Shown: positions 46,129 through 55,677, counted from the first letter of the stretch. The stretch: 64,000 nucleotides of DNA from Flavobacterium sp. MC2016-06 (GCF_009711165.2 NZ_WMID02000009.1:108727-172726); one strand, 5' to 3'. Program-made: numbers and translations. Notes: generated by a model from the sequence alone, not told the origin.

Positions 46129-46479
46129 TTATTTTGTAGTTTTGGTAATTATAGCAGACATAATTTTTCGTAATTCTTCGATTTCAAATAATAAAGATTC
46201 AGAAAATGTTTTTTGATCAGGATTTAGTTCATGTAGCAATCGAAGCCAAAATTTAGATTCTTTAGCTTCTTTTCGTGAAATCTTAAGTCTAAAAACCAAA
46301 TCTTTATCGCCTAATTTTTCATTTGCCTCAATATAATTAGCTCCAACAGAACCTGAGGAACGTATTAATTGTTTTCCATCTTCAATATTTGAAATGGTCT
46401 TAGGTAAAGTTTTAAGATAGTGACGACATTCTAGAGCAAATAATAATGTTCGTTCCTCCAAATCATAAGGTTTATTCAT
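46129..46479 (-). CDS. Four-helix-bundle protein (23S rRNA intervening-sequence protein family)
   Basis: 116 residues, all-helical. The family signature includes SGSVGANYIEANE and RLKISRKEAKESKFWLRLL. Members form pentameric four-helix bundles and are named from ORFs in 23S rRNA intervening sequences, though most are stand-alone genes of unknown function. This copy is flanked by perfect 34-bp inverted repeats, suggesting that it is a mobile or inserted unit. It interrupts the region between trmN6 and rimM. Confidence 0.88.
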   Translation of the reverse strand: MNKPYDLEERTLLFALECRHYLKTLPKTISNIEDGKQLIRSSGSVGANYIEANEKLGDKDLVFRLKISRKEAKESKFWLRLLHELNPDQKTFSESLLFEIEELRKIMSAIITKTTK

Positions 46480-46553
46480 GAGAAAGTAAATTGAAAATCT
46501 ATAAAATTAAGATTTTTCTCTCAAAATAAAAAACAATCGCAAGATTGCAAAGC

Positions 46554-46587
46554 TTGGAATTTGGAATTTAAAAAAATTGGAATTTAA
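46554..46587. repeat. 34-bp AAATTCCAA repeat, copy 4 (right arm)
   Basis: Inverse of the arm at 46015-46048, identical over 34 bases, ending 3 bp before the rimM stop codon. Confidence 0.85.
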
Positions 46588-46589
46588 AA

Positions 46590-47114
46590 TTATAGGTACA
46601 TCTCAACCAAACCTTCCGGCAGGTTCATGATGACTTTTTTATTTTCACGATCAATTTTTACAAGGAAATGATCGATCATCGGAATTAACATTTCGACTTC
46701 GCCATTTAATACTTCAAAAAGAGGTTGAGCAGTAGTGTCGTTTACGGCTGCAATTTTACCGAAAACACCTAAACGCTGATCTTCTATTTCGAAACCAATA
46801 ACTTCGTGAAAATAAAATTTGTTACCTGTAAGTTTTGGTAACATATTTAAAGGAAGATAAATAGCATTTCCCATAATGGCATCTGCATCTTCTTCGGTAT
46901 TCATATCTTCAAAACGAATTCTAAGAAAATCGTTTTTGTGTAAAGAACTTTTTTCAATAAAAAAAGGAACCAAGTGTTTGTTGCATTCAACAAACACTGA
47001 TTCCAAGTTTTCGTATAACTCAGGTTCGTCTGTGTCTAAATAAGCCAAGACTTCTCCTTTGAAACTAAATTTTTTAGCGATTTTACCTAAATAAAAACAT
47101 TCTTCTTTACGCAT
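46590..47114 (-). CDS. rimM: Ribosome maturation factor RimM
   Basis: 174 residues. The N-terminal RimM domain (YLGKIAKKFSFKGEVLAYLD) and C-terminal PRC-barrel (HEVIGFEIEDQRLGVFGKI, LIPMIDHFLVKIDRENKKV) are in order. It acts in 16S rRNA processing near the head of the 30S subunit. It follows rpsP by 15 bp on the same strand, the usual pairing. Confidence 0.95.
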   Translation of the reverse strand: MRKEECFYLGKIAKKFSFKGEVLAYLDTDEPELYENLESVFVECNKHLVPFFIEKSSLHKNDFLRIRFEDMNTEEDADAIMGNAIYLPLNMLPKLTGNKFYFHEVIGFEIEDQRLGVFGKIAAVNDTTAQPLFEVLNGEVEMLIPMIDHFLVKIDRENKKVIMNLPEGLVEMYL

Positions 47115-47129
47115 TATCGCTAACTAAAA

Positions 47130-47696
47130 TTATGCCTCAGTTGTTTCGTTATTTTCTTCAGCAGCAGGAGCTTCTTCAGTTGATGCTTCAACTTCAGTAA
47201 CTTCTTCTTCAACTGCAGGAGTTGCAGCAGCGATAGCATCAGCTTCAGCTTGAGCTGCAGCAGCTAAACGTTTAGCGTTAACTTCTTGTTCTGCTTTAAA
47301 AGCTTTAGCTTTAACATCAGCTTGCGCTTTTGATAAACCATCTTTTTTAGCATCAACTTTTCCAGATTTAGCTTCGATCCAAGCAGCTAATTTAGCATCA
47401 GCTTGTTCTTGAGTTAAAGCACCTTTACGAATACCTCCATCAAGGTGGTGTTTCAATAAAGCTCCTTTGTAAGAAAGAATTGCTCTAGCAGTATCAGTTG
47501 GTTGTGCACCATTGTGTAACCATTTAACTGCACTATCAAGGTTTAAGTCGATAGTTGCTGGGTTTGTGTTTGGATTGTAAGTACCGATTTTCTCTAAGTA
47601 TTTACCATCTCTTTTTGAGCGTGCATCTGCAGCTACAACCCAGTAAAAAGGTTTTCCTTTTTTACCGTGTCTTTGTAATCTAATTTTTACTGACAT
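47130..47696 (-). CDS. rpsP: 30S ribosomal protein S16
   Basis: 188 residues. The first 85 are the S16 fold (VKIRLQRHGKKGKPFYWVVA, KYLEKIGTYNPNTNPATI, DTARAILSYKGALLKHHL). The following 100 residues are a Lys/Ala-rich then acidic Ala/Glu tail, much longer than the 80-residue enterobacterial S16; long tails are usual in Bacteroidota. First gene of the rpsP-rimM operon with a -7 box at 47746-47753. Confidence 0.95.
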   Translation of the reverse strand: MSVKIRLQRHGKKGKPFYWVVAADARSKRDGKYLEKIGTYNPNTNPATIDLNLDSAVKWLHNGAQPTDTARAILSYKGALLKHHLDGGIRKGALTQEQADAKLAAWIEAKSGKVDAKKDGLSKAQADVKAKAFKAEQEVNAKRLAAAAQAEADAIAAATPAVEEEVTEVEASTEEAPAAEENNETTEA

Positions 47697-47745
47697 AATC
47701 GTGTGATTAAATTTTGAGGTACTCGACCTCTATTAATTAAGGGCG

Positions 47746-47753
47746 CAAAGATA
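47746..47753 (-). promoter_or_regulatory. Candidate -7 box of the rpsP-rimM operon
   Basis: The minus strand reads TATCTTTG, 50 bp before the rpsP ATG. A TTG lies 24 bp further upstream, longer than the optimal 19. Confidence 0.5.
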
Positions 47754-47866
47754 TAATTTTTTTCTGAATTGCACGTTCAAAACAATATTAAATAGATAAA
47801 GTTGGTTTTTTGTTTAAAAAAAGATCTTTTTCGAAGTTAAATTTTATTTATTTCTCTTAAATACGG

Positions 47867-47874
47867 TACTTTTG
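47867..47874 (+). promoter_or_regulatory. Candidate -7 box of the DUF6252 gene
   Basis: TACTTTTG matches TAnnTTTG, 30 bp before the ATG at 47905. It also supports that start over the alternative at 47872, which would fall within the box. Confidence 0.5.
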
Positions 47875-47904
47875 CCTAGAATTTTTTTCAAAATACTACA
47901 ATCT

Positions 47905-48378
47905 ATGAAAAAATTAATGTTTGCATTGTCGTTGATTTTATTATTGTCTTCATGTACAGAAGATGTAAGGTTTAATAATCCGGCATTTCAAGGTTTAAAA
48001 GACAATGTTTTTTGGAGGGCTCAAGTCTCGAATGCCTATATAGCTTCAAACGGAAATGTGATAGTTGAGGGATATTTAGGACTTGAAAAAGTGACTTTAC
48101 AAACGGCTTCTCCAGATGTAAGAACCTATATTCTTGGAGTTGATGATATCTCTAAAGCAGTATGCGCTAGTTCAGAAACTTTAGTGTTTTCTACAGGTAA
48201 AAACATTGGAAGCGGGCAAATTACGATCACCGAATTTGACAGCGGAAATAAAACTATTTCAGGCACATTTAAGTTTAATGCAATAAATTCAAATACATCA
48301 GATACTGAAAATCCGAAAGTTAACTTCACAGAAGGTGTTTTTTATAAAGTGCATATAACTTCGGGATTAGAGTACTAA
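47905..48378 (+). CDS. DUF6252-like lipoprotein
   Basis: 157 residues from the ATG at 47905 (MKKLMFALSLILLLSSC, lipid Cys at residue 17). The body WRAQVSNAYIASNGNVIVEG, then ITITEFDSGNKTISGTFKFN, matches the small beta-sandwich of DUF6252 lipoproteins (known from Bacteroidota, function unknown). It stands alone between the rpsP operon and the RRM gene. Confidence 0.75.
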   Translation: MKKLMFALSLILLLSSCTEDVRFNNPAFQGLKDNVFWRAQVSNAYIASNGNVIVEGYLGLEKVTLQTASPDVRTYILGVDDISKAVCASSETLVFSTGKNIGSGQITITEFDSGNKTISGTFKFNAINSNTSDTENPKVNFTEGVFYKVHITSGLEY

Positions 48379-48480
48379 GTTTTTCTTTTGTAAGGGATTG
48401 TTTTTATCATCATATGTTTTTTTAAAACAAAATAAAAACATAAATAAGCTAATATATAGTAGATTAGAGAAAAATAAGAT

Positions 48481-48488
48481 TACATTTG
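48481..48488 (+). promoter_or_regulatory. Candidate -7 box of the RRM gene
   Basis: TACATTTG matches TAnnTTTG, 25 bp ahead of the ATG; no TTG at -33. Confidence 0.45.
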
Positions 48489-48512
48489 CTACATTATTAT
48501 AAATAAGTACAT

Positions 48513-48872
48513 ATGAACATTTTTGTTGGAAGCCTTCCATTCAGTATTGAGGAAGCAGATTTAAGAGAGTCTTTCGAGGCTTACGGAGCAGTAGATTCAG
48601 TTAAAATCATTACTGATAAATTCACTGGAAGAAGCAAAGGTTTTGGTTTCGTAGAGATGCCAAACGATGCGGAAGCTCAAAAAGCAATTGATGAATTGAA
48701 CGGAGCTACTGTTCAAGGTCGTGCAATTGTTGTTAATAAATCTGAACCGAAACCTGAAGGTGAAAGAAGAAGCTTCAATAATAACAGCCGTGGTGGAGAT
48801 TCACGCGGAGGTTATGGTGGAGGAAACAGCCGTGGTGGAAATGACCGTGGTGGTAACAGAGGAGGATATTAA
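48513..48872 (+). CDS. RRM-domain RNA-binding protein with Gly/Arg-rich tail
   Basis: 119 residues. One RNA-recognition motif (residues 1-78) carries RNP2 (MNIFVGSLPF) and RNP1 (RSKGFGFVEM). The C-terminal 40 residues are a Gly/Arg/Asn-rich tail (GGDSRGGYGGGNSRGG) as in eukaryotic and cyanobacterial glycine-rich RNA-binding proteins. Such proteins are abundant in Bacteroidota, where they bind RNA globally. It is followed at once by a strong terminator. Confidence 0.95.
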   Translation: MNIFVGSLPFSIEEADLRESFEAYGAVDSVKIITDKFTGRSKGFGFVEMPNDAEAQKAIDELNGATVQGRAIVVNKSEPKPEGERRSFNNNSRGGDSRGGYGGGNSRGGNDRGGNRGGY

Positions 48873-48891
48873 TATTTTTTTCTAAATATAT

Positions 48892-48924
48892 AAAAGGGAT
48901 CAACTTTCGTTGATCCCTTTTTTT
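48892..48924 (+). terminator. Terminator of the RRM gene
   Basis: AAAAGGGATCAAC pairs with GTTGATCCCTTTT over TTTC, followed by T-run. Confidence 0.9.
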
Positions 48925-48937
48925 ATTTCATGTTTTA

Positions 48938-48983
48938 TTTGTTTCAGATTTCAAGTCGTTGGAACTTGAAACCTGAAACAAAA
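48938..48983. terminator. Hairpin after leuB
   Basis: TTTGTTTCAG-ATTTCAAGT pairs with ACTTGAAAC-CTGAAACAAA (mismatches near the middle). It lies 10 bp from the leuB stop codon and would end the leu operon on the minus strand. Confidence 0.65.
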
Positions 48984-48992
48984 ATTAACTAA

Positions 48993-50048
48993 TTATACAT
49001 TCGCAGCTAACCAGTCACCAACTTCTTTAGTGCCGTATGCTTTGCCTCCGTCAGCTAAATCTTCAGTAACTATTCCAGCTTCTAAAGCCTTGTTTACAGC
49101 ATCTCTCATTGCTTTTCCTTCTTCCATTAATCCGAAGTTTTCGAACATCATAGCGGCAGATAAAATAGTAGCCATTGGATTTGCTATGTTTAATCCTGTA
49201 GCTTGTGGGTAAGAACCATGAATAGGTTCAAACAAAGAAACTTCAGCTCCCATAGATGCAGAAGGCATTAATCCCATTGAACCAGAAATTACAGAAGCTT
49301 CATCTGTTAAAATATCTCCAAATAAGTTTTCGGTAATTAATACATCATAAGAGTTTGGCCATTGTACTAAACGCATTGCTACAGCATCAACAAATTCGTA
49401 AGAAACTGTAACTTCTGGATAATCTTTTTCCATTGCCTGAACCGTTTCTCTCCATAAACGTGAAGTTTCCAAAACGTTTGCTTTGTCTACGCAGCACAAT
49501 TTTTTGCTTCTTGTCATTGCTAACTCAAAACCTTTTTTAGCCAAACGCTGTACTTCAGCTCTTGTGTAAACACAGTTGTCAAAAGCAGTATCTCCGTTAT
49601 CTCTTCTTCCTTTTTCTCCGAAGTAAATTCCACCTGTCAATTCTCTTAAGAAAACTAAGTCAGTTCCTTCTATTCTTTCTCTTTTTAATGGAGATTTATC
49701 TAATAATGATGGGAATGTAAAAGTTGGTCTTACGTTTGCGAACAGGCCTAATGCTTTACGCATTTTTAACAAACCTTGTTCTGGTCTTACTGGTGCAGAA
49801 GGATCGTTATCGTATTTTGGGTGGCCAATCGCTCCAAAAAGAACTGCATCAGCATTTTTACAAACTTCGTGTGTTGAATCTGGATAAGGTTCGCCTACTG
49901 CATCAATTGCAGCAGCGCCAGTTAAAGCTGGTTTCCAAGTGATTTCATGTCCAAATTTTTTTGCAATAGCATCAGATACTTTTACAGCTTCATTAATTAC
50001 CTCAGGACCAATTCCGTCTCCTGCTAAAAGGGCTATGTTAAATTTCAT
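48993..50048 (-). CDS. leuB: 3-isopropylmalate dehydrogenase
   Basis: 351 residues. NAD-dependent oxidative decarboxylase of leucine synthesis. Motifs: [20 protein letters not shown] at the start, [12 protein letters not shown], and the metal/substrate region [19 protein letters not shown]. It is the last gene of the leuC-leuD-leuA-leuB run, 62 bp after leuA, ended by a hairpin. Confidence 0.97.
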   Translation of the reverse strand: MKFNIALLAGDGIGPEVINEAVKVSDAIAKKFGHEITWKPALTGAAAIDAVGEPYPDSTHEVCKNADAVLFGAIGHPKYDNDPSAPVRPEQGLLKMRKALGLFANVRPTFTFPSLLDKSPLKRERIEGTDLVFLRELTGGIYFGEKGRRDNGDTAFDNCVYTRAEVQRLAKKGFELAMTRSKKLCCVDKANVLETSRLWRETVQAMEKDYPEVTVSYEFVDAVAMRLVQWPNSYDVLITENLFGDILTDEASVISGSMGLMPSASMGAEVSLFEPIHGSYPQATGLNIANPMATILSAAMMFENFGLMEEGKAMRDAVNKALEAGIVTEDLADGGKAYGTKEVGDWLAANV

Positions 50049-50110
50049 TTTATTGGTATTTTTTATAATAGTGTTATTTTTTTAGGTTCTTTGATTCTTA
50101 TTCGCTTAGT

Positions 50111-51634
50111 TTAATTTGCAATTACATTCAGCATTTTTTGAGTTGCAATAATAGCAGCAACCGTTTGATCAGAATCTAAACCTCTTGTTTTAAATTCTTT
50201 TCCGTTGTTTACCCAAGTAATAATTGTTTCGCATAAGGCGTCAGAACTACTTCCTGGTGGAATTCTAACAGCATAATCAATTAATTTAGGCAGTGTTAAT
50301 TTCTTTTGTTTGTAAATTTTAGACAAAGCATTCATAAAAGCATCAAACTGACCATCACCTTGTGCATTTTCTTCAATGATTTCGCCATTCAAATTTAGAG
50401 ATAAAGTCGTAGACGGTCTCATTCCTTTAGAATGAACAAGCATATAAGAATCTATTGTGATTTTTTCTTGATACGTATGACTGTCTAAAACATCAGAAAT
50501 AATATAAGGAAGATCTTCTTTGGTAACCGTTTCTTTTTTGTCTCCCAATTCGATAATTCTTTGGGTAACCAATTTTAAATCTTCTTGATTTAGTTTTAAA
50601 CCTAATTCCTGAAGATTTTTTTCGATGTTCGCTTTTCCAGAAGTTTTTCCAAGCGCGTATTTTCTTTTTCTTCCAAAACGTTCAGGAAGTAAATCATTAA
50701 AATACAAATTGTTTTTGTTGTCACCATCGGCATGAATTCCAGCAGTCTGTGTAAAAACATTATCGCCTACAATTGGTTTGTTGGCAGGAATTCTGTAACC
50801 TGTAAAAGTTTCAACCAGCTTGCTTACAGAATACAAAGAGGTTTCTTTTGTATTGATGCTGATGTTAGGCATAAAATCATTTATAACGGCAACAGTACTT
50901 TCTAGAGGAGCATTTCCAGCGCGTTCTCCCATTCCGTTTACCGTAACATGTAAGCCGTTAATGCCAGCTTTTATGGCTTCCATAACATTGGCAACGCTTA
51001 AATCGTAATCATTGTGTGCGTGAAAATCAAAATGAATAGTTGGATATTTCGTAGTGATTTTCGAAATAAATTCAAAAGCCTGTGACGGAATTAAAACGCC
51101 AAGCGTGTCTGGAAGTAAAATTCTTTTTACAGGCTGCTGCGTTAAAAAATCTAAATATTGAAAAACATATTCAGGAGAATTACGCATTCCATTACTCCAA
51201 TCTTCTAAGTAAACATTGGTTTCTATATTGTTTTCTTTTGCTAATGCAATAGTTTGAGCAATTTCAGAAAAATGCTGCTCAGGTGTTTTTTTTAGTTGAT
51301 GCGTCAGGTGGTTTAAAGAACCTTTAGTTAGTAAATTCTGAACTTTAGCACCCGATTTTTTCATCCATTCAATAGAAAGACCGCCGTCAACAAAAGTCAA
51401 AACTTCAATTCGGTTCGTATATCCTTTTTCTTCAGCCCAAGACATAATGCCTTTTACACCTTGAAATTCTCCTTCACTTACGCGTGCCGAAGCAATTTCG
51501 ATTCGATCAATATTTAATTCTTCCAACAATAATTGTGCAATGGTCAATTTTTCTGCAGCAGAAAAAGATACTCCCGAGGTTTGTTCACCATCACGGAGCG
51601 TTGTATCCATTATTTCAATTTTTCTTTTTTCCAT
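50111..51634 (-). CDS. leuA: 2-isopropylmalate synthase family protein (citramalate/IPM synthase-like)
   Basis: 507 residues. HMGL-like TIM barrel with MDTTLRDGEQTSGVSFSAAE (metal Asp and catalytic Arg), LPDTLGVLIPSQAFEF, HAHNDYDLSVAN (His ligands) and NGMGERAGNAPLES. The C-terminal part (from about residue 380) is a LeuA dimer or allosteric regulatory domain. Sequence alone does not decide between acetyl-CoA + 2-oxoisovalerate (LeuA) and acetyl-CoA + pyruvate (citramalate synthase); the position between leuD and leuB supports leucine synthesis but does not exclude citramalate. Confidence 0.85.
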   Translation of the reverse strand: MEKRKIEIMDTTLRDGEQTSGVSFSAAEKLTIAQLLLEELNIDRIEIASARVSEGEFQGVKGIMSWAEEKGYTNRIEVLTFVDGGLSIEWMKKSGAKVQNLLTKGSLNHLTHQLKKTPEQHFSEIAQTIALAKENNIETNVYLEDWSNGMRNSPEYVFQYLDFLTQQPVKRILLPDTLGVLIPSQAFEFISKITTKYPTIHFDFHAHNDYDLSVANVMEAIKAGINGLHVTVNGMGERAGNAPLESTVAVINDFMPNISINTKETSLYSVSKLVETFTGYRIPANKPIVGDNVFTQTAGIHADGDNKNNLYFNDLLPERFGRKRKYALGKTSGKANIEKNLQELGLKLNQEDLKLVTQRIIELGDKKETVTKEDLPYIISDVLDSHTYQEKITIDSYMLVHSKGMRPSTTLSLNLNGEIIEENAQGDGQFDAFMNALSKIYKQKKLTLPKLIDYAVRIPPGSSSDALCETIITWVNNGKEFKTRGLDSDQTVAAIIATQKMLNVIAN

Positions 51635-51649
51635 ATTGATATTCTATTC

Positions 51650-51806
51650 TGATGTAATTTGACGCTGATTTTACGGATTTGCTATCGCAAAGACGCAGAT
51701 TATCACAGATTTTTGATTTAGCTAAATAATAAAAATCCGATTTTATCTGCGTTCCATTTTTTCTAATTTAGAAAGACCCGACTAGTTTTTGAAACCTGTC
51801 GGGTCT
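51650..51806. repeat. Repeat block in the leuD-leuA gap
   Basis: A segment of the GCTATCGCAAAGACGCAG family (about 51657-51755; a relative is at about 54540-54680), then the palindrome AGACCCGAC ... GTCGGGTCT (51774-51806). Both are inside the operon gap downstream of leuD, so they may cause partial termination. Confidence 0.65.
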
Positions 51807-51828
51807 AATAGACTGAGTGAGATTTCTT

Positions 51829-52425
51829 TTAATAAGGAAGTTTCTCGGCAAAAGCCACAATGTCTTTTTTAATATTTTGTAAATAATCAATGTCATCAAA
51901 GCCATTAATCATATTGTTCTTTTTGTATCCATTAATAGCAAAAGATTCTTTTTGACCTGTAGCCAATAAAGTAATCGTTTGTTCAGGTAAATTAATTTCT
52001 AATTCTGTTTTAGGATCAGCTTCGATTGCTTTAAAGATAACATCAGCAAATTCTGGACTAACTTGTACTGGTAAAACACCAATATTTAAACAGTTTCCTT
52101 TGAAGATATCCGCAAAGAAAGAAGAAACTACAGCGCGGAATCCGTAATCGTAAACTGCCCAAGCAGCGTGCTCACGAGAAGAACCTGAACCAAAGTTTTT
52201 TCCTCCAACAAGAATTTTTCCAGAGTAAGTTGAATCGTTTAAAACGAAATCTGCTTTTGGAGTATCGTCTCCGTTATATCTCCAGTCTCTAAAAAGATTG
52301 TCTCCAAAACCTTCACGTTTTGTAGCTTTCAAGAAACGAGCTGGAATGATTTGATCTGTATCTACGTTCTCAATTGGCAGTGGCACTGCACTGCTCGTAA
52401 GTATATTAAATTTATCGTATGCCAT
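51829..52425 (-). CDS. leuD: 3-isopropylmalate dehydratase small subunit
   Basis: 198 residues. The swivelling domain has VDTDQIIPARFLK, then GGKNFGSGSSREHAAWAVYD, then NCLNIGVLPV. It pairs with LeuC to isomerise 2- to 3-isopropylmalate. An inverted-repeat spacer lies between it and leuC. Confidence 0.97.
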   Translation of the reverse strand: MAYDKFNILTSSAVPLPIENVDTDQIIPARFLKATKREGFGDNLFRDWRYNGDDTPKADFVLNDSTYSGKILVGGKNFGSGSSREHAAWAVYDYGFRAVVSSFFADIFKGNCLNIGVLPVQVSPEFADVIFKAIEADPKTELEINLPEQTITLLATGQKESFAINGYKKNNMINGFDDIDYLQNIKKDIVAFAEKLPY

Positions 52426-52441
52426 TTTGATTTTTGATTTT

Positions 52442-52575
52442 AGATTAACGATTTCTGATTTTAGATTTATTCGAATGTAAAATAGTAGGCGTTAATTTTT
52501 TTTAAATGTAAATTGAAATTTTTAGAAGATTTTTTAATGAAGATTACCGAAATCTGAAATCAAAAATCGTTAATC
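52442..52575. repeat. Inverted repeat in the leuC-leuD gap
   Basis: Arms 52442-52465 and 52552-52575 (starting GATTAACGATTT) match 22 of 24 in inverse orientation. This is unusually long for a gap inside an operon encoding two subunits of one enzyme. Confidence 0.7.
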
Positions 52576-52592
52576 ATCATTCTGAAATCTTT

Positions 52593-53987
52593 TTAAAAAA
52601 GCTCTCTCGGATCTGTTAGTTTTCCAGTAACAGCCGCTGCAGCAGCCATAATTGGACTAGCTAAAAGCGTTCTTGAACCTGGACCTTGACGACCTTCGAA
52701 GTTTCTGTTTGAAGTACTTACTGCATATTTTCCAGCAGGAACTTTATCATCGTTCATCGCTAAACAAGCAGAACAACCCGGTTGACGTAATACGAAACCA
52801 GCTTCTGTCAAAATATCCAAAATACCTTCTTCTTTAATCTGAGCTTCAACAACGTGAGAACCCGGAACCAACCAAGCTGTAACATTATCTGCTTTTTTTC
52901 TTCCTTTTACAATTTCAGCGAAAGCTCTAAAATCTTCAATACGACCGTTTGTACAACTTCCTAAGAAAACGTAGTCAATTGGTTTTCCAATCATAACATC
53001 GTCTTCGTGGAAGCCCATGTAAGCAAGTGATTTTTTGTACGTTTCCTCACCGCCTTCAACTTGGTCAGCGCTCGGAATATGTTTAGAGATACCAATTCCC
53101 ATTCCAGGGTTAGTACCGTAAGTAATCATAGGTTCGATATCTGAAGCTTTGATGTTTAATTCAGCATCAAAAATAGCATCAGCATCTGTTTTTAGTGTTT
53201 TCCAATATTCCACTGCTTTTGTCCAAGCTTCACCTTTTGGAGCGTATAATCTTCCTTCAAGGAAATCAAAAGTTTTTTGGTCAGGCGCAATCATACCACC
53301 ACGAGCACCCATTTCGATACTTAGGTTACAAACTGTCATACGACCTTCCATCGTCATGTTTTCGAAAACATCACCAGCATATTCCACAAAATATCCTGTA
53401 CCTCCAGAAGTAGTTAATTGAGCAATAATATAAAGAGCAACATCTTTTGGTCCAACACCTTTGCTTAATTCACCATTTACGTTAATACGCATTTTCTTTG
53501 GTTTAGGCTGCATAATACATTGTGTAGAAAGCACCATTTCAACCTCAGAAGTTCCGATACCAAAAGCAATCGCTCCAAAAGCACCGTGAGTAGACGTATG
53601 AGAATCTCCACAAACAATAGTTGCACCCGGTAAAGTAATTCCGTTTTCAGGACCAACTACGTGTACAATTCCATTTTTAATGTGACCTAATCCCCAGTGC
53701 GAAATACCGTATTCGGCAGCATTATCTTCAAGTGCTTTAAGCTGATTTGCAGATAAAGCATCTTCAACAGGTAAATGTTGGTTTATAGTTGGTGTATTGT
53801 GATCTGCAGTTGCAAAAGTACGTTCTGGGTATAAAACCTTCACGTCTCTAGCTTTTAATCCTAAGAAAGCAACAGGACTCGTAACTTCGTGAATGAAATG
53901 ACGGTCAATAAAAAACACATCCGGTCCATCCTCAATTTTACGTACAACGTGTGAATCCCATACTTTGTCAAATAATGTCTTACTCAT
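52593..53987 (-). CDS. leuC: 3-isopropylmalate dehydratase large subunit
   Basis: 464 residues, aconitase-type. The [4Fe-4S] ligand Cys residues are in [12 protein letters not shown] and [30 protein letters not shown] near the start and [13 protein letters not shown] (substrate pocket) are standard. First gene of the leu operon with a clear promoter upstream. Confidence 0.97.
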   Translation of the reverse strand: MSKTLFDKVWDSHVVRKIEDGPDVFFIDRHFIHEVTSPVAFLGLKARDVKVLYPERTFATADHNTPTINQHLPVEDALSANQLKALEDNAAEYGISHWGLGHIKNGIVHVVGPENGITLPGATIVCGDSHTSTHGAFGAIAFGIGTSEVEMVLSTQCIMQPKPKKMRINVNGELSKGVGPKDVALYIIAQLTTSGGTGYFVEYAGDVFENMTMEGRMTVCNLSIEMGARGGMIAPDQKTFDFLEGRLYAPKGEAWTKAVEYWKTLKTDADAIFDAELNIKASDIEPMITYGTNPGMGIGISKHIPSADQVEGGEETYKKSLAYMGFHEDDVMIGKPIDYVFLGSCTNGRIEDFRAFAEIVKGRKKADNVTAWLVPGSHVVEAQIKEEGILDILTEAGFVLRQPGCSACLAMNDDKVPAGKYAVSTSNRNFEGRQGPGSRTLLASPIMAAAAAVTGKLTDPRELF

Positions 53988-54053
53988 TTTTATTTTTTTT
54001 TAATTGTAATTTCTATAACCACAGCAGTTTCCTGATAAATTATAATAGGAAAA

Positions 54054-54083
54054 CAAAGTTAAAAAAAGATATAAAGCAGTCAA
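54054..54083 (-). promoter_or_regulatory. Promoter of the leu operon
   Basis: The minus strand reads TTG, exactly 19 bp, then TAACTTTG: a textbook Bacteroidota -33/-7 pair. The predicted start site is about 60 bp ahead of leuC. Confidence 0.75.
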
Positions 54084-54539
54084 TTTCAATATTTCATTAT
54101 ATACGATACCCAAACTAAAATACAAATTAAGAATGGCTTTTATTCCACAAAATTTGACTTCAAAATAGAGTTAGAAAATGATTTTATTTTTCTTTTGCAG
54201 ATTATTTCTTTTCTAATTGCTGTTGTTTTTAATAGTTGGCGAAATTATCTTAAAATCGGCACAAAATGATGGTTTTTTACTAAAAAAATGTAACAAAACG
54301 AATAAAAATAGTAATAATTGATGTTTTTGATTTTGTTTTGAAGTAGATGTTTTGTTGGTTCTTGAATGCTTTTAGATCGTTTTTTTGCTCATTATTTAGA
54401 TTCAATAAAATGTCTAAATACTACGACATCCAAGAAGTGTATTTTTTTGAAATTTCATGTATTTTTAACCATTGCCGTTCAATAAAACTTTTCTAAGAAT
54501 ATGCTAATCGCTATTTAGACTAGGTTTTGGAATGATTCT

Positions 54540-54680
54540 AAAAATAATCCGTTTTTATCTGCGTCTTTACGAAGTAAATCTGTTTTATCGGTGTCTCAAT
54601 TCAAATGTATATAGTACACGGATGAGACTGATTCGCTATCGCGAAGACGCAGATTTACACAGATTTTATTTTAAACGAAC
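54540..54680. repeat. Dispersed repeat, ATCTGCGTCTT / AAGACGCAGAT family
   Basis: Inverse arms ATCTGCGTCTTTACGAAGTA... and ...CGCGAAGACGCAGAT bracket the centre. Related to the block at 51657-51755. Confidence 0.55.
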
Positions 54681-54756
54681 ATTAGTGATTTTTAAGAGAA
54701 AAACTGTTTTTTTGAAGAAGAAAATTATAATTGTTTTTATTAAATAATTTAGAAGA

Positions 54757-55677
54757 CTAATTCAGTGAGTTTTTAAACTCTAATGGAGTGAGGCTGGTTT
54801 TCTTTTTGAAGAGTTTGCTGAAGGATTGAGGATATTCAAAACCCAATTGATACGCTATTTCTGCTACCGAAAGATTGGTGGAAATCAAGAAGTCTTTTGA
54901 TTTTTCAATTAGTTTTGAATGAATGTGCTGTTGTGCATTCAGTCCAGTTAAATTTCGAAGCATATCGCTCAAATAATGACTGGAAACATTAATTTGTGAA
55001 GCAAGAAAATCTACTGTAGGTAGACCTTTTTTTAAAGTTTCGGCATTATTGAGATAATTATCAAGCGTTTCTTCTACTTTGATTAATAAATCATGGCTGA
55101 TCGTTTTTCTTGTAATAAATTGGCGTTTGTAAAAACGATTACTATAATTGAGCAAAACATCAATATAAGAAACAATTACATCTTGACTCATTTCGTCTAT
55201 AGCAGTATGAAGCTCATTGTCAATGCTGGTTAATAATCCTACAATGACTGTTTTTTCTTTATCAGAAAGATGCAGCGCTTCATTAGTATCGTAGGAGAAG
55301 AAGCCATATTTTTTGATGTTTTTTCCTAAAGGATAATTTCGAATAAAATCCGGATGAAAAAGCAGTGTATAACCAAAATATTCAATTCCTTCCTGATTAT
55401 CGGTAAAAATCAATTGATTTGGGGAAGCAAACATTAATCCACCTTCATTAAAATCATAATAACCCTGACCGTAACCCATTTTTCCGTTGGTAGAAAATTT
55501 ATAAGATATTTTATAGAAATCGAGCAAAAATGAGGTATTCGTTAAATCGGCATTTATAACAAGCTGAGTATTATCAACCAAGCTTATCATAGGGTGAAGA
55601 GGTTTTGGCAGCTTCAATAAACTATGAAATTGTGATATAGAGGAAATTTTTGCAGGATTGTTGTTTTTCTTTTCCAT
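54757..55677 (-). CDS. AraC family transcriptional regulator
   Basis: 306 residues. The C-terminal HTH pair includes PTVDFLASQINVSSHYLSDM and VAEIAYQLGFEYPQSFSKLF. The N-terminal cupin-like half is the usual effector domain (MYGQGYYDF-like). Divergence is absent: it follows the SDR gene on the same strand (77-bp gap with a hairpin) and may control it. Effector unknown. Confidence 0.88.
   Translation of the reverse strand: MEKKNNNPAKISSISQFHSLLKLPKPLHPMISLVDNTQLVINADLTNTSFLLDFYKISYKFSTNGKMGYGQGYYDFNEGGLMFASPNQLIFTDNQEGIEYFGYTLLFHPDFIRNYPLGKNIKKYGFFSYDTNEALHLSDKEKTVIVGLLTSIDNELHTAIDEMSQDVIVSYIDVLLNYSNRFYKRQFITRKTISHDLLIKVEETLDNYLNNAETLKKGLPTVDFLASQINVSSHYLSDMLRNLTGLNAQQHIHSKLIEKSKDFLISTNLSVAEIAYQLGFEYPQSFSKLFKKKTSLTPLEFKNSLN

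Larger units (their letters stand above)
53988..54756. other. 769-bp intergenic region upstream of leuC
   Basis: Contains the leuC promoter at its left end, then about 450 bp of unremarkable AT-rich sequence, then a repeat of the GACGCAGATTTACACAG family with inverse arms (about 54540-54680). An open frame at 54532-54747 is composed largely of this repeat and is not called. No leader peptide rich in Leu codons or T-box/riboswitch was recognised. Confidence 0.55.

Noticed and set aside
53988..54140. A leucine attenuator or T-box upstream of leuC
   Set aside because: The predicted leader is only about 60 bp, with no Leu-codon-rich small ORF and no competing hairpins that I can find.
54532..54747. 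71-codon frame near leuC
   Set aside because: It is made mostly of the dispersed AAGACGCAGAT repeat, has no recognisable domain, and its residue mix (Arg/Tyr/Phe/Lys/Ile) is what this AT-rich repeat gives in random frames.
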